Below are positions 11,301 through 23,556 of a stretch of 41,161 bases of DNA, one piece after another; the first letter of the stretch is position 1; every line of letters starts with the position of its first letter. Source of the DNA: Priapulus caudatus. Taxonomy: Eukaryota; Priapulida; Priapulimorpha; Priapulimorphida; Priapulidae. Made by a program: the position numbers and the translations under genes. The stretch is from contig NW_014579091.1 of NCBI RefSeq assembly GCF_000485595.1, positions 1 through 41,161 of the forward strand, in the 5' to 3' direction. The notes beneath the pieces were generated by a model that saw nothing but the letters and a program-made list of their open reading frames with translations, had not been told where the DNA came from and searched no databases.

Positions 11301-11905
11301 AATAATTGCATCAGTGCAACATATTAGCAACGCTAAAGGTATATTTTCCATATTAATATTAGGGCTCTATGAACTAAAAGACGTCTTTTGACGACTTAGA
11401 AACACGTTACAGCAAGCATACATTCTGTCGGGTTGTTCTATTTCCTCATTTGTCATATGCTGAATTCATCCGTAATTTGAATGCTCTATTTTGACATAGT
11501 CGGAACTCTGGGAAAAACCATGGAGAATGGAGCCAACAAAGGTTGTCAAAACAATACAGGTAAATTAGTTATATAATGCGTTAAAGTTTCATTTAAAGAT
11601 GAATTATGTTAAAAACGTGTATTATAAACGTCATATAAAACCATACGTAATAAACATGCATTTCATTAAGGAAAAATGGGATGTAAGCCAAAATAGTTGT
11701 AACCGTAGTATTCTGATTAGCATTCCAACATGAAATCTAATAACATATATGCATTACCATTATGCAAATATATTACTTTAATTTCACACATGCGTGTAAC
11801 CAAGGATATGACAAAGTCACCCAACGAGATGAAGAAAAGAAAATTGTACACGACAGAAGACGAAGCTATCGAGAACATTAAGGTTCCCATTGGCGCCATC
11901 AAAAA
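8335..11905 (+). CDS. Exons M1-M7, middle helical region of a PEP-synthase-like paralogue (A)
   Basis: Seven exons, all phases consistent: M1 8335-8436 ([20 protein letters not shown]), M2 8850-9032 ([20 protein letters not shown]), M3 9204-9335 ([20 protein letters not shown]), M4 10091-10178 ([20 protein letters not shown]), M5 10918-11162 ([20 protein letters not shown], ends [12 protein letters not shown]), M6 11500-11559 ([20 protein letters not shown]) and M7 11805-11905 ([20 protein letters not shown], ends VPIGAIKK). The pattern 'CPDV.SADVP.ALR', 'HGHRC.RE.EL....W...P.K..KT.Q' is typical of the region between the ATP-grasp and swivel domains in this family. The paralogous block is 27704-31946. 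M7 leaves in phase 2 and should join M8, but the next exon is E10, which needs phase 1. This block lies between two TCCA tracts and is probably misplaced. Confidence 0.85.
10273..10608. repeat. Direct repeat flanking 200 bases of intron
   Basis: A 75-base segment (10273-10347, starting catctaataatacagag) recurs at 10553-10608 with about 20 internal bases missing. Both lie in the M4-M5 intron of paralogue A; the equivalent intron of B does not show it. Confidence 0.65.
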
Positions 11906-11932
11906 GTATGTTATGTATAATATATATATAAA

Positions 11933-12086
11933 TCCATCCATCCATCCATCCATCCATCCATCCATCCATCCATCCATCCATCCATCCATCCATCCATCCA
12001 TCCATCCATCCATCCATCCATCCATCAATCCATCCATCCATCCATCCATCCATCCATCCATCCATCCATCCATCCATCAATCCATC
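11933..12086. repeat. (TCCA)n microsatellite between M7 and E10
   Basis: About 154 bases of near-pure TCCA repeat. Upstream lies the donor of M7, downstream exon E10; these are not neighbours in the protein. The Met-Asp-Gly-Trp and Ile-His-Pro-Ser open frames over it are repeat translations. Confidence 0.95.
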
Positions 12087-12127
12087 TTTTATGCTGACGT
12101 TAAAAATTATTTAAATTATTCCCACAG

Positions 12128-14323
12128 GTCACCTCCAGTGTGCTTTTTGGGTTGAGAAGAAACAGGAGCAGATTGTCTACTCAAGAAAAAGGTGGAGTGT
12201 TAAGATCCACAAACAATTCACTGACGTAACGATGAATGGAGTCCGTGGCTGGGGCTTCACCGAGTATATGTACAGGTCTCGTATCTTGTTGTTCTATCAT
12301 TTATCATTCACGATGATTACTCTGGTATACGATGTTGGCTTAAATAATTGGCAAAATATATACACCATTATAGACATCTCGTTAAGAATTATTAGTCCTC
12401 AGATGTGATCTTTTAAAAAAAAATCTCTTTCAGGCACAATGGACTCTGTCCAGTACCGCTTCAAAAGTCAGTCCCGTTGCTAAAAGAACCAGGTATTATA
12501 CTTCATGTCTTTTTTTCTAGAGGTGTGAATGTACTTGACGGCTGGTTATTTGCCTTTGTATTCGAACAGAGTGAGTGGTCATAGCGGAGTTTGTTTATGT
12601 TTAAGTAGAAGCGTCTAATCATGCAGGAGCTGCCGGTCAGACTTCGGACATATCGAACATAAGAAGCATTAAGCAAGCCAAATTATTTAGATTTTACATT
12701 TGGTGTCGACGAGGTGTATGCTTTTGTATGTCTGTTTATTGTGTTCTACATTTTCAAGCGTACGACATAAATCGACCTTGTGACCTGACACTGGAGTTCA
12801 CTAAACCTGCCTGCGCTTCATCTCAGCTGGTTGGTGGTAAGGGAACGCAGTTGGCTCTTCTGACTCAGCTAGATGGCAAGGTACATGTTGGTATCATGTT
12901 TACACGCTCACGTTGTCCCTGTTTAAAAGTTTCTCAGTCAGTTCACCAGCAAGTTCTGCAAAGAGCCAGACGCTCAATAGTTTGTACAATGCCGACAATG
13001 CAAGTAAATAAACCTGTAACAATAGTGTTCATACTAGCGTAACACTTCACGTTATGTTCAGTTCATAGTTCCGAGGGGCTTCTGCCTGACGGTAGCCGCA
13101 TACAGGCACCATCTGAAAGATAACAAACATCTACGTGACGCAGTTGAAGAACTGGAAAATGTTGCATAGTATGTATTATAACCAGGAATAAATAATCTCA
13201 AATTATTATTACCTGAGATTATTTTATCGCTGTTATTATTTACCATAAATTTGCCACAGAACAGACATAACTGAAAGATGTAAAAAATTGCGCTTTATTA
13301 AGTAACAACATACAAAGTAATTCATAACGTGTTCCATCGTCCGTTATCTATTGTTTCATTTTATATATGATATTGCATTAATACAAACAACGTTAAATGC
13401 CGCTAACTCTTTTCCAGTAAACGAAAAGAAGGTGATATTCACGAGATGTCCAAGACCATTGTTGAAAGCTTTAACAACACTAAGCTGACTCCGGGGTTGG
13501 AACGGGCAGTGTTGAAACAACTGTCAGAGCTGTTTGGCGATGAATGGAGCGAGAAGACGTTTGCTGTACGATCATCTGCTGTTGGTAGGAGCTGATGTCA
13601 ATATTGTATGACAGTCCACATTGAATTTTAATTTAAAAACTAGTTTGATCTATAGCATATAAATTATATCATTATGTAATCCTCGTGGTATGTCCATAAT
13701 CCTAGTGTTAGTGCTAACGTTCTTGCATGCAAATTCTATGCACATTAGGAGATTATTTTATAGGTAATTATTGAAGGATTCAAAATCAGTTGTAAAAATG
13801 TAACTATATGATTGTTAACGCTAACCAATCAGAATTAACTCGCGCCTATTTGGTAATATATGCTTTAACGCTTAATACAACTGTATGATGTAATAATCTT
13901 TAATAAAGTAATAATTTTTAGGGGAAGATGGCGGGGAAGCATCATTCGCTGGACAGATGGAGACCTTCCTTGGTGTCATTGGCATTAAAGAGGTTAGGAC
14001 TAAATCTGCACCGTAAGAGATGTTTTGAAATGCAGCATTTAACATAGGGAATGACGAAACCTTTGCAATTGGCCAATCACAAGATAAAATCCTTTCATGG
14101 TATCATGATCACATCTATGCTATACAAGTTATATAGGTACAAATATGCAGCATGAGCAAATGGTCTAAAAATATATCGAAATATATCTCGCAGCATGTCG
14201 ACATCTTTTGTCGTAGAACTACAAAACAGTAATTGAATACTATTTTTCATCTTTGCAGATTTGCAATGCCATTGTAAAATGTTGGGCATCATCATTCACA
14301 CAGCAGGCTGTTGCGTATAAGAG
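12128..14323 (+). CDS. Exons E10-E16: end of N-terminal domain and start of ATP-grasp (PPDK_N) domain
   Basis: Seven exons in consistent phase: E10 12128-12275 ([20 protein letters not shown], ends EYMYR), E11 12434-12492 ([19 protein letters not shown]), E12 12759-12880 (ends [20 protein letters not shown]), E13 13062-13168 ([20 protein letters not shown]), E14 13418-13584 ([20 protein letters not shown], ends [11 protein letters not shown]), E15 13922-13992 ([20 protein letters not shown]) and E16 14259-14323 ([20 protein letters not shown]). Known motifs of the PPDK/PEP synthase ATP-binding domain are present in order: GGKG..LA.L, VP.GFC.T, VRSSAVGEDG..ASFAGQ.ET and the KCWAS.F helix. The arginine of VRSSA and the GGKG loop bind ATP phosphates in this family. 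Expected continuation with the DPVTG-type loop is absent; a GT repeat and non-coding DNA follow. E10 fits E9 (4562-4689) in phase. Confidence 0.88.
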
Positions 14324-14419
14324 GTATAACCTGTGTCTATATATAGTCAGGCTCGTTGTACGTCCTTGTTGTCATTTGCTTGGTTTTGCACGCGTATGTG
14401 AATGCCGTGCTAGAGTTCA

Positions 14420-14464
<45 letters not shown>

Positions 14465-16093
14465 CGCGCGTGCGTGCGTCTGTGACAATGTGTCGTACCA
14501 CGTGCTTAAAAAGACCGTTTACCGGAAAAGATAATTTTACTACGGTTAAACGTTCCGGACTGAAAAATTCGTGGACAGTGAAGTCATGCAGTGACTGTCT
14601 CAACGGCCTCTGATCTGTATTCACTATATGTTTCCGGTTATAAAATATGATTTAACGCAACATTTTACCCCTGACTTTGTGTTCTCATTAATTGTATATA
14701 GCTATCTTGGTAATACAATTTGGCTACTTTAGTGTACGTATATATGTTTGCTTTACATTATAACTTTTCACCCATATACCAGGTTGTTTTGGCGTGGCGA
14801 TTCCCGCTGCATATCCACTCAATCGTGATATCCTTAACTACTCGCTATATTCGTATTCCTTAGAACTCGATTTCTGACCTCGATATGTCAACAGGACACG
14901 GGAGAAGGCCTCTCCATGTGTCGTGATCATGTAGTATATATATAATATTATCTAAGCAAACTAGTCGTACAAACTAACTAAGACAATCAACAAATGCATC
15001 AGAAATGGAAAATGTCTTCATTGAAAATATGTCGTTTAGGTAACCACAAAATCCAGCAGTGCACGACGATGACAAATTCATAAAAACACAACGAATAATT
15101 ACTAAACAATAAAGCTGTCGCCCAGTGGAAACGCGAGTGTGTCAGCTTATATTTAATTAGTTTTAACGTACCTTACATAGGAAATTATACCGGAACAGCT
15201 AGTCGGCAAGAGATCACTGATCATACGAACATCTTTAATCCAAGCGCAACAAACAAAGTAGATAAATGAACTCGTGATTAGCGCAAGAAAAATAAATTGT
15301 CTACTGAGAGTTATTAACGTCAAGTTTATCTCCTCGTAGAAAGCGTGTCAGCTTCCGTGCCTTGTTGGTACAATGATGAAAGGGACGTACCCCAACACGC
15401 GTGTATGGGAAATTTAAAGTGATGCCTTAATAGACATAATAACACTAATAACTAACATGGCTTCTTGCTTGCTTAACAGTTAAGAGCTGTTAGCTAATAT
15501 ATACTAGCTGTTCGTTATCTGAAACCATCAGACGTCTGGCTCACCCGTCGATCGCTTATATTTGAGGACACAATTTTTCTATTTTTTTATTAACATTAAT
15601 TGCGCATAGAATTATTGGATATATAGGCTGGATCGAACGTTCCTAGTGGATCGACAAACTCATCTATAATTAAGAAACTTGATATTAGAATGCATTCCAT
15701 TCGTTCAGAGTGAACTCGTCGCGTTGGGAAACACATGCACGATAGCTACCAGCGGTCATTCGTCTCGGGTAAGGCGTTTGAAAGTTTAATAATTTGTTTC
15801 TGCGCATAAACTGATGCATACTTTTATCAGCGCATTAGATAAATAGAGATCACGATCATGTAATTTGAAATAACGCAACGTTTATCACGTATAAACGTAT
15901 ATAGGTTAGCTAAAAGATGGCTCCGCGGTATACGGCTATAAGAGCCTATGTTAGCACACCCTGTGCGGGGTGTGTGTGTGTGTGTGTTGTGTGGTGTGTG
16001 TGTGTGTGTGTGTGGTGTGTGTGTGTGTGTGAGAGGAGAGAGAGACGACGACGAGGAGAAGAGAGAAAGAGTGAGAAGAGAGAGAGAGAGTAT

Positions 16094-16124
<31 letters not shown>

Positions 16125-16494
16125 GAGAGAAGAGAGTGTGTGTGTCTATATAACAAGATAGCTTTTATTCGGTATACAGCAGAACGACACGTATGTCGCC
16201 TCATCCAAGCACGACTCTGGCTCCTCCTTAGCTCGCCCCCTTTATTTCTCCCACTTGCTCTCTTTATTTCTCACTCTCTCCTGCCTCACTAACTCCATTA
16301 GTCAGGCCTGGTCGGTTCAGAACCAGTTGCAATTGGTCATGCTACATAATACATACACATAAATGCTTACGGTGCACTTTGCCCACACATGACAGGATGT
16401 CACAGCAGTAGTCCAACATGCATCGCGCGGTAAACTAGTAAAAGAATCGGAGATTGTTCGGTGTTCCCAGTGCAAACTGAGAAAAGCTCGCGAC
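14324..16494. other. 2.2-kb stretch without recognised exon
   Basis: Holds a GT/GC microsatellite (14422-14479), about 1.4 kb of AT-rich sequence without coding signal, a GT then GA microsatellite (15969-16145) and a CT-rich stretch near 16200-16290. I looked for the second half of the ATP-grasp domain here on the + strand and did not find it. If paralogue A ends at a seam near the GT tract, this is the upstream region of paralogue B, whose start codon is at 16495. No convincing TATA box was seen close to that start. Confidence 0.6.
15969..16145. repeat. Compound GT / GA microsatellite
   Basis: (GT)n to about 16031 with a few TGG interruptions, then (GA)n-rich sequence to 16135 and a short GT tail. 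It lies 350 bases upstream of the start codon at 16495. Confidence 0.9.
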
Positions 16495-17547
16495 ATGGTA
16501 TTACAACTCGTGATCGTGGTCGCTGTCGCCTACGTAATCTATAATGTGTTGTATTCTCACACGGCTCGACCAATTTGCGGAAAATACGCCCAACCAGGTG
16601 AGCAACCGATAGATATAGCACACGACGTTGAAACTCCGTTGGGACATTTTGATTACTCGAAATTTTGATAAATGTGTGTTTAACATAATGTTTGTTATCG
16701 TAAAACAAACAAAAACGAACGACTTGGGATTTCGAGGTTCGGGAATACGTGCAAAAAAGTCTTATTCACGCAGGTTCATGGTACGCTGGAGCAAACGCGC
16801 CGATCGCGTAGACATCTACTGCAGGATTGAAGAAATGGAGGAGCCAGACGTGGACACAACCACGCTAGATCCACCCGCATGGATCCAGAATGTCTCGTTG
16901 CGCAACAGGAAGATGTGCAACCTCTATGTGACAATCTAAATGTGCGAGAATACTTACTAATATTCAAGTAAAATCTAGCATTATTGTATAGTCATGTGGT
17001 ATGATATGAAATAATATGATCTATATTTACGTATACTATATAGATAATATATATAGTATTATAATACTATTAATATATATATACTTGCTAACTATCTATC
17101 ATACACTGTATTTATGTTTTTTAATTATTAGTTCATAGTCCTATATAAATCTGCGGGCGCGTGTACTTCCCAGCGTGTGACAGTGCGTACAAGCGGAGTG
17201 TGAGCGTGTGCGTGCTTGTGAGTTTGTGTTGGTGGTGAGTTTTTGAGTGCATAAATTTATTATACACTGAGTTCCTAGGTAACGCACACGTCTGGTTTTA
17301 AAATTCCCCCCTTGAGTGGATAAGTGAGGAGGGGATCGAACTCACTAGCTTGGTATGTGTGGGTCGTATTATGTAACGTGTAATATGTTGGTTGGAAGAG
17401 TAGTTTTAATCGTTCTCTTGAAAGGTTTATGGAGCAAATTATATTAATGATTTTTAGGCGTTTGATTGCGTGTCTATCAATGGATTGGACACGAGCGGCA
17501 ACAGATTGGTGGCGCGAATAACTCGTCTTCATGACAGAACTGCTGAG
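16495..17547 (+). CDS. Exons E1-E3: start codon, membrane anchor and N-terminus of gene B
   Basis: E1 16495-16597 starts MVLQLVIVVAVAYVIYNVLY, a single hydrophobic helix of about 19 residues followed by SHTARPICGKYAQPG; the ATG has G at -3 and G at +4, a good animal start context. E2 16737-16927 (best phase-consistent choice) reads GSGIRAKKSYSRRFMVRWSK to RNRKMCNLY; an alternative acceptor at 16774 would break the frame with E1. E3 17458-17547 reads AFDCVSINGLDTSGNRLVAR and ends RLHDRTAE, in phase 0, so it joins directly to VWLMLKL of exon E4, just as relatives have '.F.GVN..G..L..RIARR..R.AEVWL'. The anchor suggests a signal-anchored membrane protein; the orientation cannot be read from the sequence. 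E3 is certain, E1 likely, E2 plausible. Confidence 0.75.
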
Positions 17548-17554
17548 GTACATG

Positions 17555-17713
17555 ATATATCTAAATCTATCTGTCTGTCTGTCTATCTATCGGTCGGTCG
17601 ATCCGTCGGTCGGTCGGTCGGTCGGTCCGTCCGTCGTCGTCTGTCCATCTATCTGACTATATCTATCAATCTGCCTATCTATCTACCTATCTATCATATC
17701 TATTATCTATCTG

Positions 17714-17756
<43 letters not shown>

Positions 17757-18277
17757 ATCTATCTATCTATCCATCTATCTATCTATCTATATATTTATCT
17801 ATCCTATCTATCTATATATATTATATCTATCTATCTATCTGTATATCTATCTAGCTATCTATTATTATCTATCTAATCTATCTATCTATCTATCAATAAA
17901 TTTAATAAATTAATTTACTAATATATCTTATCTATCTAATCCATCATCTATCCATCCATCCATCCATTCATCCATCCATCCATCATCATCCATCCATCCA
18001 TCCATCCATCCATCCATCCATCGCATCCATCTCCATCATCCATACCATCCATCCATCATCCATCATCCATCCAATCCATCCATCCATCATCCATCCATTC
18101 ATCCATCCATCCATCCAATCATCCATCCATCCATCCATCCATCATCCATCTATCCATCCAGCCATCCATCCATTCCAGCCAGCCATTCCCCCCCCTCATC
18201 TCTCGCTCGCTCTCTCCTCTCTCTCCTTCTTTCTCTCTCTCTCTCTCTCTATCTCTCGCTTTCTCTCTAGCTCCCTA

Positions 18278-18360
<83 letters not shown>

Positions 18361-18367
18361 TCTCTCT
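17555..18367. repeat. Compound ATCT / ATCC / CT microsatellite, about 800 bases
   Basis: Irregular (ATCT)n to about 17895, (ATCC)n 17935-18180 and (CT)n 18198-18367, inside the E3-E4 intron. The repeats are broken by many single-base slips, unlike the clean TCCA tract at 11933, and this is about where the error-like sequence begins. Confidence 0.9.
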
Positions 18368-18497
18368 ATATATAATATATATATACTATATATATAATCA
18401 TAAACGTTTATGTTATTCTATATATAAATATTCTGTTTTTTTTCGTCAGAAGAATATGTTTTAAAGCTTTCAGTTTCCCTTTAAATATATGCTACAG

Positions 18498-19143
18498 GGT
18501 GGTTAATGCTAACGCCTAGATAGATGGCCAGTTACTTCCACTTTCCCGGGTTTCCGACACAACTTTTATAACACGACGACAAACAATTCACTGCAGGAGT
18601 GGTCTTGACAATTGAGGTTTTGGCAACCGCTGTAAAGTGTAGGCTCACATTCAACGGTCGTCTCAGGTAATACGATTATAATCTAGAAGACTGCGATTAC
18701 AGGAAGTGTTAATTTTGACAGTGATGTGCTTTTTATTCCCACGCCTGTGTATGTGAGCACGACAGTGAAGCTGAGAGGGTCGTTGTCGTATCAGGTACTA
18801 CATATATGTACCCGAGGTACGTATATGTATACCAGACGTATCTTTCTCAGCAATAAGTGCCCTGTGTTTAGGTTAGGGTTAGGGGCGTTGTATTTTTTGT
18901 TTAATGTTTGTTTTGCGGTTAAGGTATTAGGTTAGAGGTTACCTGGTACCTGATACTGGGTACGCTGAGTACGACAACGACCCCTTCGCGCGGACAGTGA
19001 ATGTCTTCGTGCCTGTCCGTGTGAGTGTGTCTCTTGAGTGTGAGCACACGTGTACAATACTGCCACTTTGTAGGCAGGGACAGAGGAACGAATGGACCCT
19101 GACGATGAAGCGACAATCCTAGTCCATGTACAGATTGCTTCGT
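18498..19143 (+). pseudogene. Exons E4-E5 of gene B, with many one-base indels
   Basis: E4 18498-18666 and E5 19074-19143 match the paralogue A exons (77-243, 2506-2574) in position, splice sites and most bases but not in frame: E4 has stops near its start and several indels, E5 has lost one base in the middle and the g of its donor. E5 can still be read as QGQRNEW then, after a shift, DDEATILVHVQIA. Either this is a decayed copy, or the frame breaks are sequencing errors in an unpolished stretch. I favour errors, because the neighbouring non-coding sequence shows the same kind of indels relative to its clean copy at 4791-8290, and because the exons up- and downstream (E3, E7-E9) are intact. 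The intron 18667-19073 shows nothing else. Confidence 0.6.
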
Positions 19144-19218
19144 TAAGTACCTATATCGCGTCTTTGTATTTTGCATGCACAGCCGCACCTATTCTGTAAC
19201 GATCAGCTTTATAGGCAT

Positions 19219-22200
19219 AGGCGGGCTAGCATAATATATCTATATATATATATATTGGTACAATGTATTAATTGTGCATACTGATCAAAGTGCTTGACGA
19301 ATGCTCCGAGTCAGCTAAAGTCCTACCAGTAGAGTAATGAAATACCTACTTAATTGACGGTACTGTACATTTACAATAAATGTCCATCTACCGTGCTCAT
19401 ACCTAGCGTAAATGGTGTCAATATTATGCTTATAATTACCTTGCAAAACAAATTATTGAATTTTATTTTATTTACAATTACTGCCCTATGCGAAGTTCCT
19501 CCTTCCCTAAAGGTGAGACAGTAATTCTTTTATTTTTATATCTTTCTGACGCACTATATCAAAATAATGACGGCCAATCGAGCTGAAAGTTATTCATAAC
19601 CGGGTAACTATGGTTTTTTTATGAACTTTGTCAATTTGCACTTAACTTATCAATAGAGCCAAACGTAAATGTGGTCACAGATAGGGACGCGTCCTTACGA
19701 CTCATCCACGAATATAACCACGCGCACGGACTGTTAGTGTTCCTTGCGTTTTCCTTATTGCCAAGAGTAGTGTTCTCCTGGTAACCCAACACACGACAGT
19801 GACCTTACCGCCTGATAAAACGAAGTATGTTAAAACACGTGAAGCACAAAGCCTGCATGCTACCTTCAATCGGTGCTGCAGGGCACATGTACTGTAGATT
19901 AATATCACGTAAAACACGAATCGAGCTTTTGCCACTAAAAGAAATGTTACCAACTGATAGAACAACTATCTATATACAGTATTAAACCGGCAAATGTCGA
20001 TTAAACAATTATGAGGGTGCCTCAGGTTTAACAGGTATGCATTTAAAAGAGAGAGAAAGAGAGAGAGCAGAGACGAGAGGGGATTTCCAAGCCAGAGATG
20101 TATTAACAAATCGTTGTCAATACCACCTCTGTTTATAATTAGGAAGCGCCCTAGCTGTAGGGTGCAAAAACTGCTCTAGTCCCTCCGTCTTCCCTCGGCT
20201 CCCGTTTCACTCGGTCAGCCCTTTTTACCGCTCTTAGCTATATTCCTTGCGCGCTTTTTTATTGGTCCTCAGCCCCCCATGTCATCCACCCTCTTCTCTA
20301 AGCAAGCTATGTTATGCATGTTTTCTTTAATCCATACTGCACGCCTGAAACCGGCTGCTCACGCATGCGCATATCTCCGAGAAGAAGAATTATTTTGCCG
20401 AAAATTATGTATGTTAAAATGTAATTGATGTATTCTAGCGTGGTTTACACGGATAACATCTCTTCAGTATCCTTTTCTTAGGAATAGCGGAAGAAGAATC
20501 TTTCATGTAGGCGTGCCTGCTGCATATCAATTCAGGTACACAATCTGGCTACGTAGTGTGTAACGGCATGTGCATATCTCACAGAGTAGCTAGATTTTGT
20601 TAATGATATTGCATTTAATAATGCGGTTAGGCGGCGTATCTTAGCAAATATATGTAATAAATTATCAGTAGACTTGCTGTTTATTATTGGAAGTACGCCC
20701 TAACCCTGTTAGGATGCAAAAACTCTACTACATCCCTTCCGCTCCTTTCCCCTCGGTCTCTCTTGACCCTCGCTCTGCCTCAACTTTTCTCTACGCCCCC
20801 GCCTATCTCCCGTGCCGCCTTTCCTCTAGATTCACACCCTTTCCCTTCTCTCACTCTCAGCAAGCTATACAGTTTTTCTTCAGTCCGGACTTGCACGCCT
20901 GAAACTCGGTGCTCGCGCTCATGCGCAATATCTCCCGAGTAAGAATAATGTTTGCCGAAAATTATGCATTAAATGTAGAGGAGGTGTGCTAGCATGGATT
21001 ACACGATAAAACATTCCATCAGATACCTCACTTAAGGAAATAGGAAGAGATCTTCATTAGTATGCCTGCTGCATATTTCAGTTCAGTACACAATCGGGCT
21101 ACGTTAGGGTGTGAGTGCATTGCGCAGTATCTATCAGAAGAGCTAGTATTTTGTTATGAATATGCATAAATAATAATATATGGTATAAAAAGAGGAGGTA
21201 TTTAGTACTAGTTAACTTTTCATATCACAAATATGGTAAATTGAGCAATATATAACATATTTCAATAAAAAATAAAAAAGATTCGAAATGTGTATATTCA
21301 ATCTAAAAAAAAATGTTAATTTAATAAAAAATCAAAATAAAAATATTTTTAATGTTAAATAACTCCTTCATCATGTCCGCCACAATAAAAATCAATAAAA
21401 TAAAATTTGATTAATAATAATTGAAAAATCATATTAAATAGCGATCAAAAAATTATATGTATCTTTTAAATAAATCAAAATTTAATGTAATTTTCAATAA
21501 TGGTTTGGTACAAAAAATAAATAAGAAAAATATAATATATGAAATGTAATAAATATTTATAAATATGGCATCCTAAAAAAAAAAAAAAAAAAAAAATCAA
21601 AATTTATTTATTCAAAATTAATTCTGATGATAAAAATATGATGTAATTATAAATAATTAATAAATTATTTATTTAAAAAAATATTCAAAAATCATTTATA
21701 AATAATTAATAATAAATTTTGTTTGAATAAAAATAAATTAAATCCGTTTATTAAAATATCTCGTCAAAAAATCTTTAATAATTTGGTGGATTATCAAAAA
21801 ATGTTTCGATTGTTATCAGTAGGCCTGATGTTCTATACTTAGAAAAAAACGCCTAGCCTTGCTGAGGCTGCCAAATTTCCTTGACTTCATTCCCTCTCTC
21901 ATTCCCCTTGCTCTCTCTGTCCTTCGTCAGCCTCCTTCTTTTTTGCCGCCCCAACTATCTTCCCTGGCCGCATTTTGCTCAGAGTGCCCATCTTGTCTCT
22001 TGTCTCACACAGCAACAAGCTATATTATGCCAGTTTTCTTCAGTCTGTAAGCTGCCACGACGAACGATGCTTGCGCATGCGCAATATATTCCAGAGAAGG
22101 GATTCTTTACAAAAATTGTGCATTTAACTGAAGAAGGAGCGTATTCTACCATTGAGATTTTAATATGATAACTTCGATCAGTTATCCGCCTGTTAAGAAA

Positions 22201-23089
22201 TAGGGCAAGAAGACGTCATTATGTAGGGTGCTGCTTGATACACAATTCAGTACACAATCTGTCTACGTTACGTGTGTTAACGCATGTGCATATGCTCACC
22301 AGAGGGCTATTTTTGTTAGAATATGCATTTAATATGGTTAGGTGTAATCTTTGTATAGATTATTGCAATAAATTGTTATTCAGTAGGCCTGTGTTTTATA
22401 CTTAGAAAAGCGCCCTAGCTTCTTTTTCTACCGCTATCACGCCGGAAACGGTGCTCGCGCATGCGCAATATCTCCGAGAAGAAAAATATTTTGCGAAAAT
22501 TATGCATTTAAAATGGAGAGGAGGTATTCTAGCATAGATCTACATGATAACATTTTATCAGTATACCTCTGTTAAGAAATAGGAGAAGACCTTGCATGTA
22601 ATGTGGTTGGACCATGCATTAATTACAACGAGTCGAACCCTTGCACAGTAATCAGCAAGTTCGTCTATAAAAATATCCCGATATAAAAAAATATGCAACC
22701 AGCAAAACTTTAATGAATAATTATAGCGTGCCATAATCATGCACGTCATACGAAGTTCAAACAGATGCAATAGCGGATCCAGGAATATCGGAAGGGCTAA
22801 AGCAAGTAGCGAATGAGCAAATCCACGGGCATCGTAGCATTGTAGTGCTTCTACGACAATTAACCGGCTTCTTTTAAAAAGTCACAAAATTTGAGAAACA
22901 ATGATTAAAATAGCGGTCTAAATGCTCATAAATCCTACTTCCTGCAGATTTCTTCACTCGTTTTTTGCCATTGATTCCAAAACGGAGTCATGGTCACCCT
23001 AATGAACACAAACTTCTAGACACGCTAGTGTATAGAGTAATAGTCAATTGTGACCAGTACGTACGAGCATAATCATACGTGGTTGGTAG
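19219..23089. repeat. Indel-rich copy of the 4791-7984 block
   Basis: Starts with aggcgggctagc and follows 4791-7984 in order: AT tract, unique sequence, GA tract (20047-20080), the ~540-bp tandem repeat (20080-22610) and the intron up to E6. Roughly every 10-20 bases a single base is gained or lost; a sample near 20340-20460 against 5866-5980 shows about eight indels in 110 bases. From about 22400 onward the copy becomes nearly clean. One larger difference is the 640-base AT-rich insert at 21167-21809. No exon lies inside. Confidence 0.8.
21167..21809. other. AT-rich insert of ~640 bases in the tandem repeat
   Basis: Where the clean copy has about 50 bases (between tatgaatatgcat near 6670 and ttgttatcagt near 6720), this copy holds about 640 bases of very AT-rich sequence (over 80% by eye) with a run of more than 20 A at about 21574. 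No reading frame above 60 codons, no inverted termini and no clear target duplication were seen. Composition differs sharply from its surroundings. Confidence 0.7.
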
Positions 23090-23354
23090 GTGGACGGCTC
23101 TGACGGGAAGGTTTTCGTTCAACAACGACACGATCCATCCGTGCTCTCTGATGCTGTTGCTAGAGAACCATGGAATGCCTCTTTCTTCGAATGTTTACGC
23201 AAATCTTGGTGAGCCTTCACATAATCGCTGTTTGTGATCGTAATTCTAGCAAAATTAGTAGTGTTTAGTAGTAAACGCGCGCGCTATACACACACACACA
23301 CACACACACACCACACACACACCACACACACACACACACACCACACACACACAC

Positions 23355-23393
<39 letters not shown>

Positions 23394-23489
23394 CACAACA
23401 CACACACACACACTAACACACAAACACACAAACACACAAACACACGCGCGCGCGCGTACGCACGCACGCACGCACACACACAGAGAGAA

Positions 23490-23556
<67 letters not shown>

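Noticed and set aside
11717-12155. Long open frames of Met-Asp-Gly-Trp and Ile-His-Pro-Ser repeats
   Set aside because: They are translations of the TCCA tetranucleotide repeat in any frame; the same applies at 39085-39333 and 4578-4805.
16150-16330. Possible reverse-strand LTR or retroelement end
   Set aside because: Only a CT-rich tract and weak resemblance; no paired terminus, primer site or coding remnant. The same holds for 36480-36830.
17142-17149. TATATAAA as a promoter TATA box
   Set aside because: It lies inside the E2-E3 intron in AT-rich DNA, and no start codon or first exon follows at a suitable distance.
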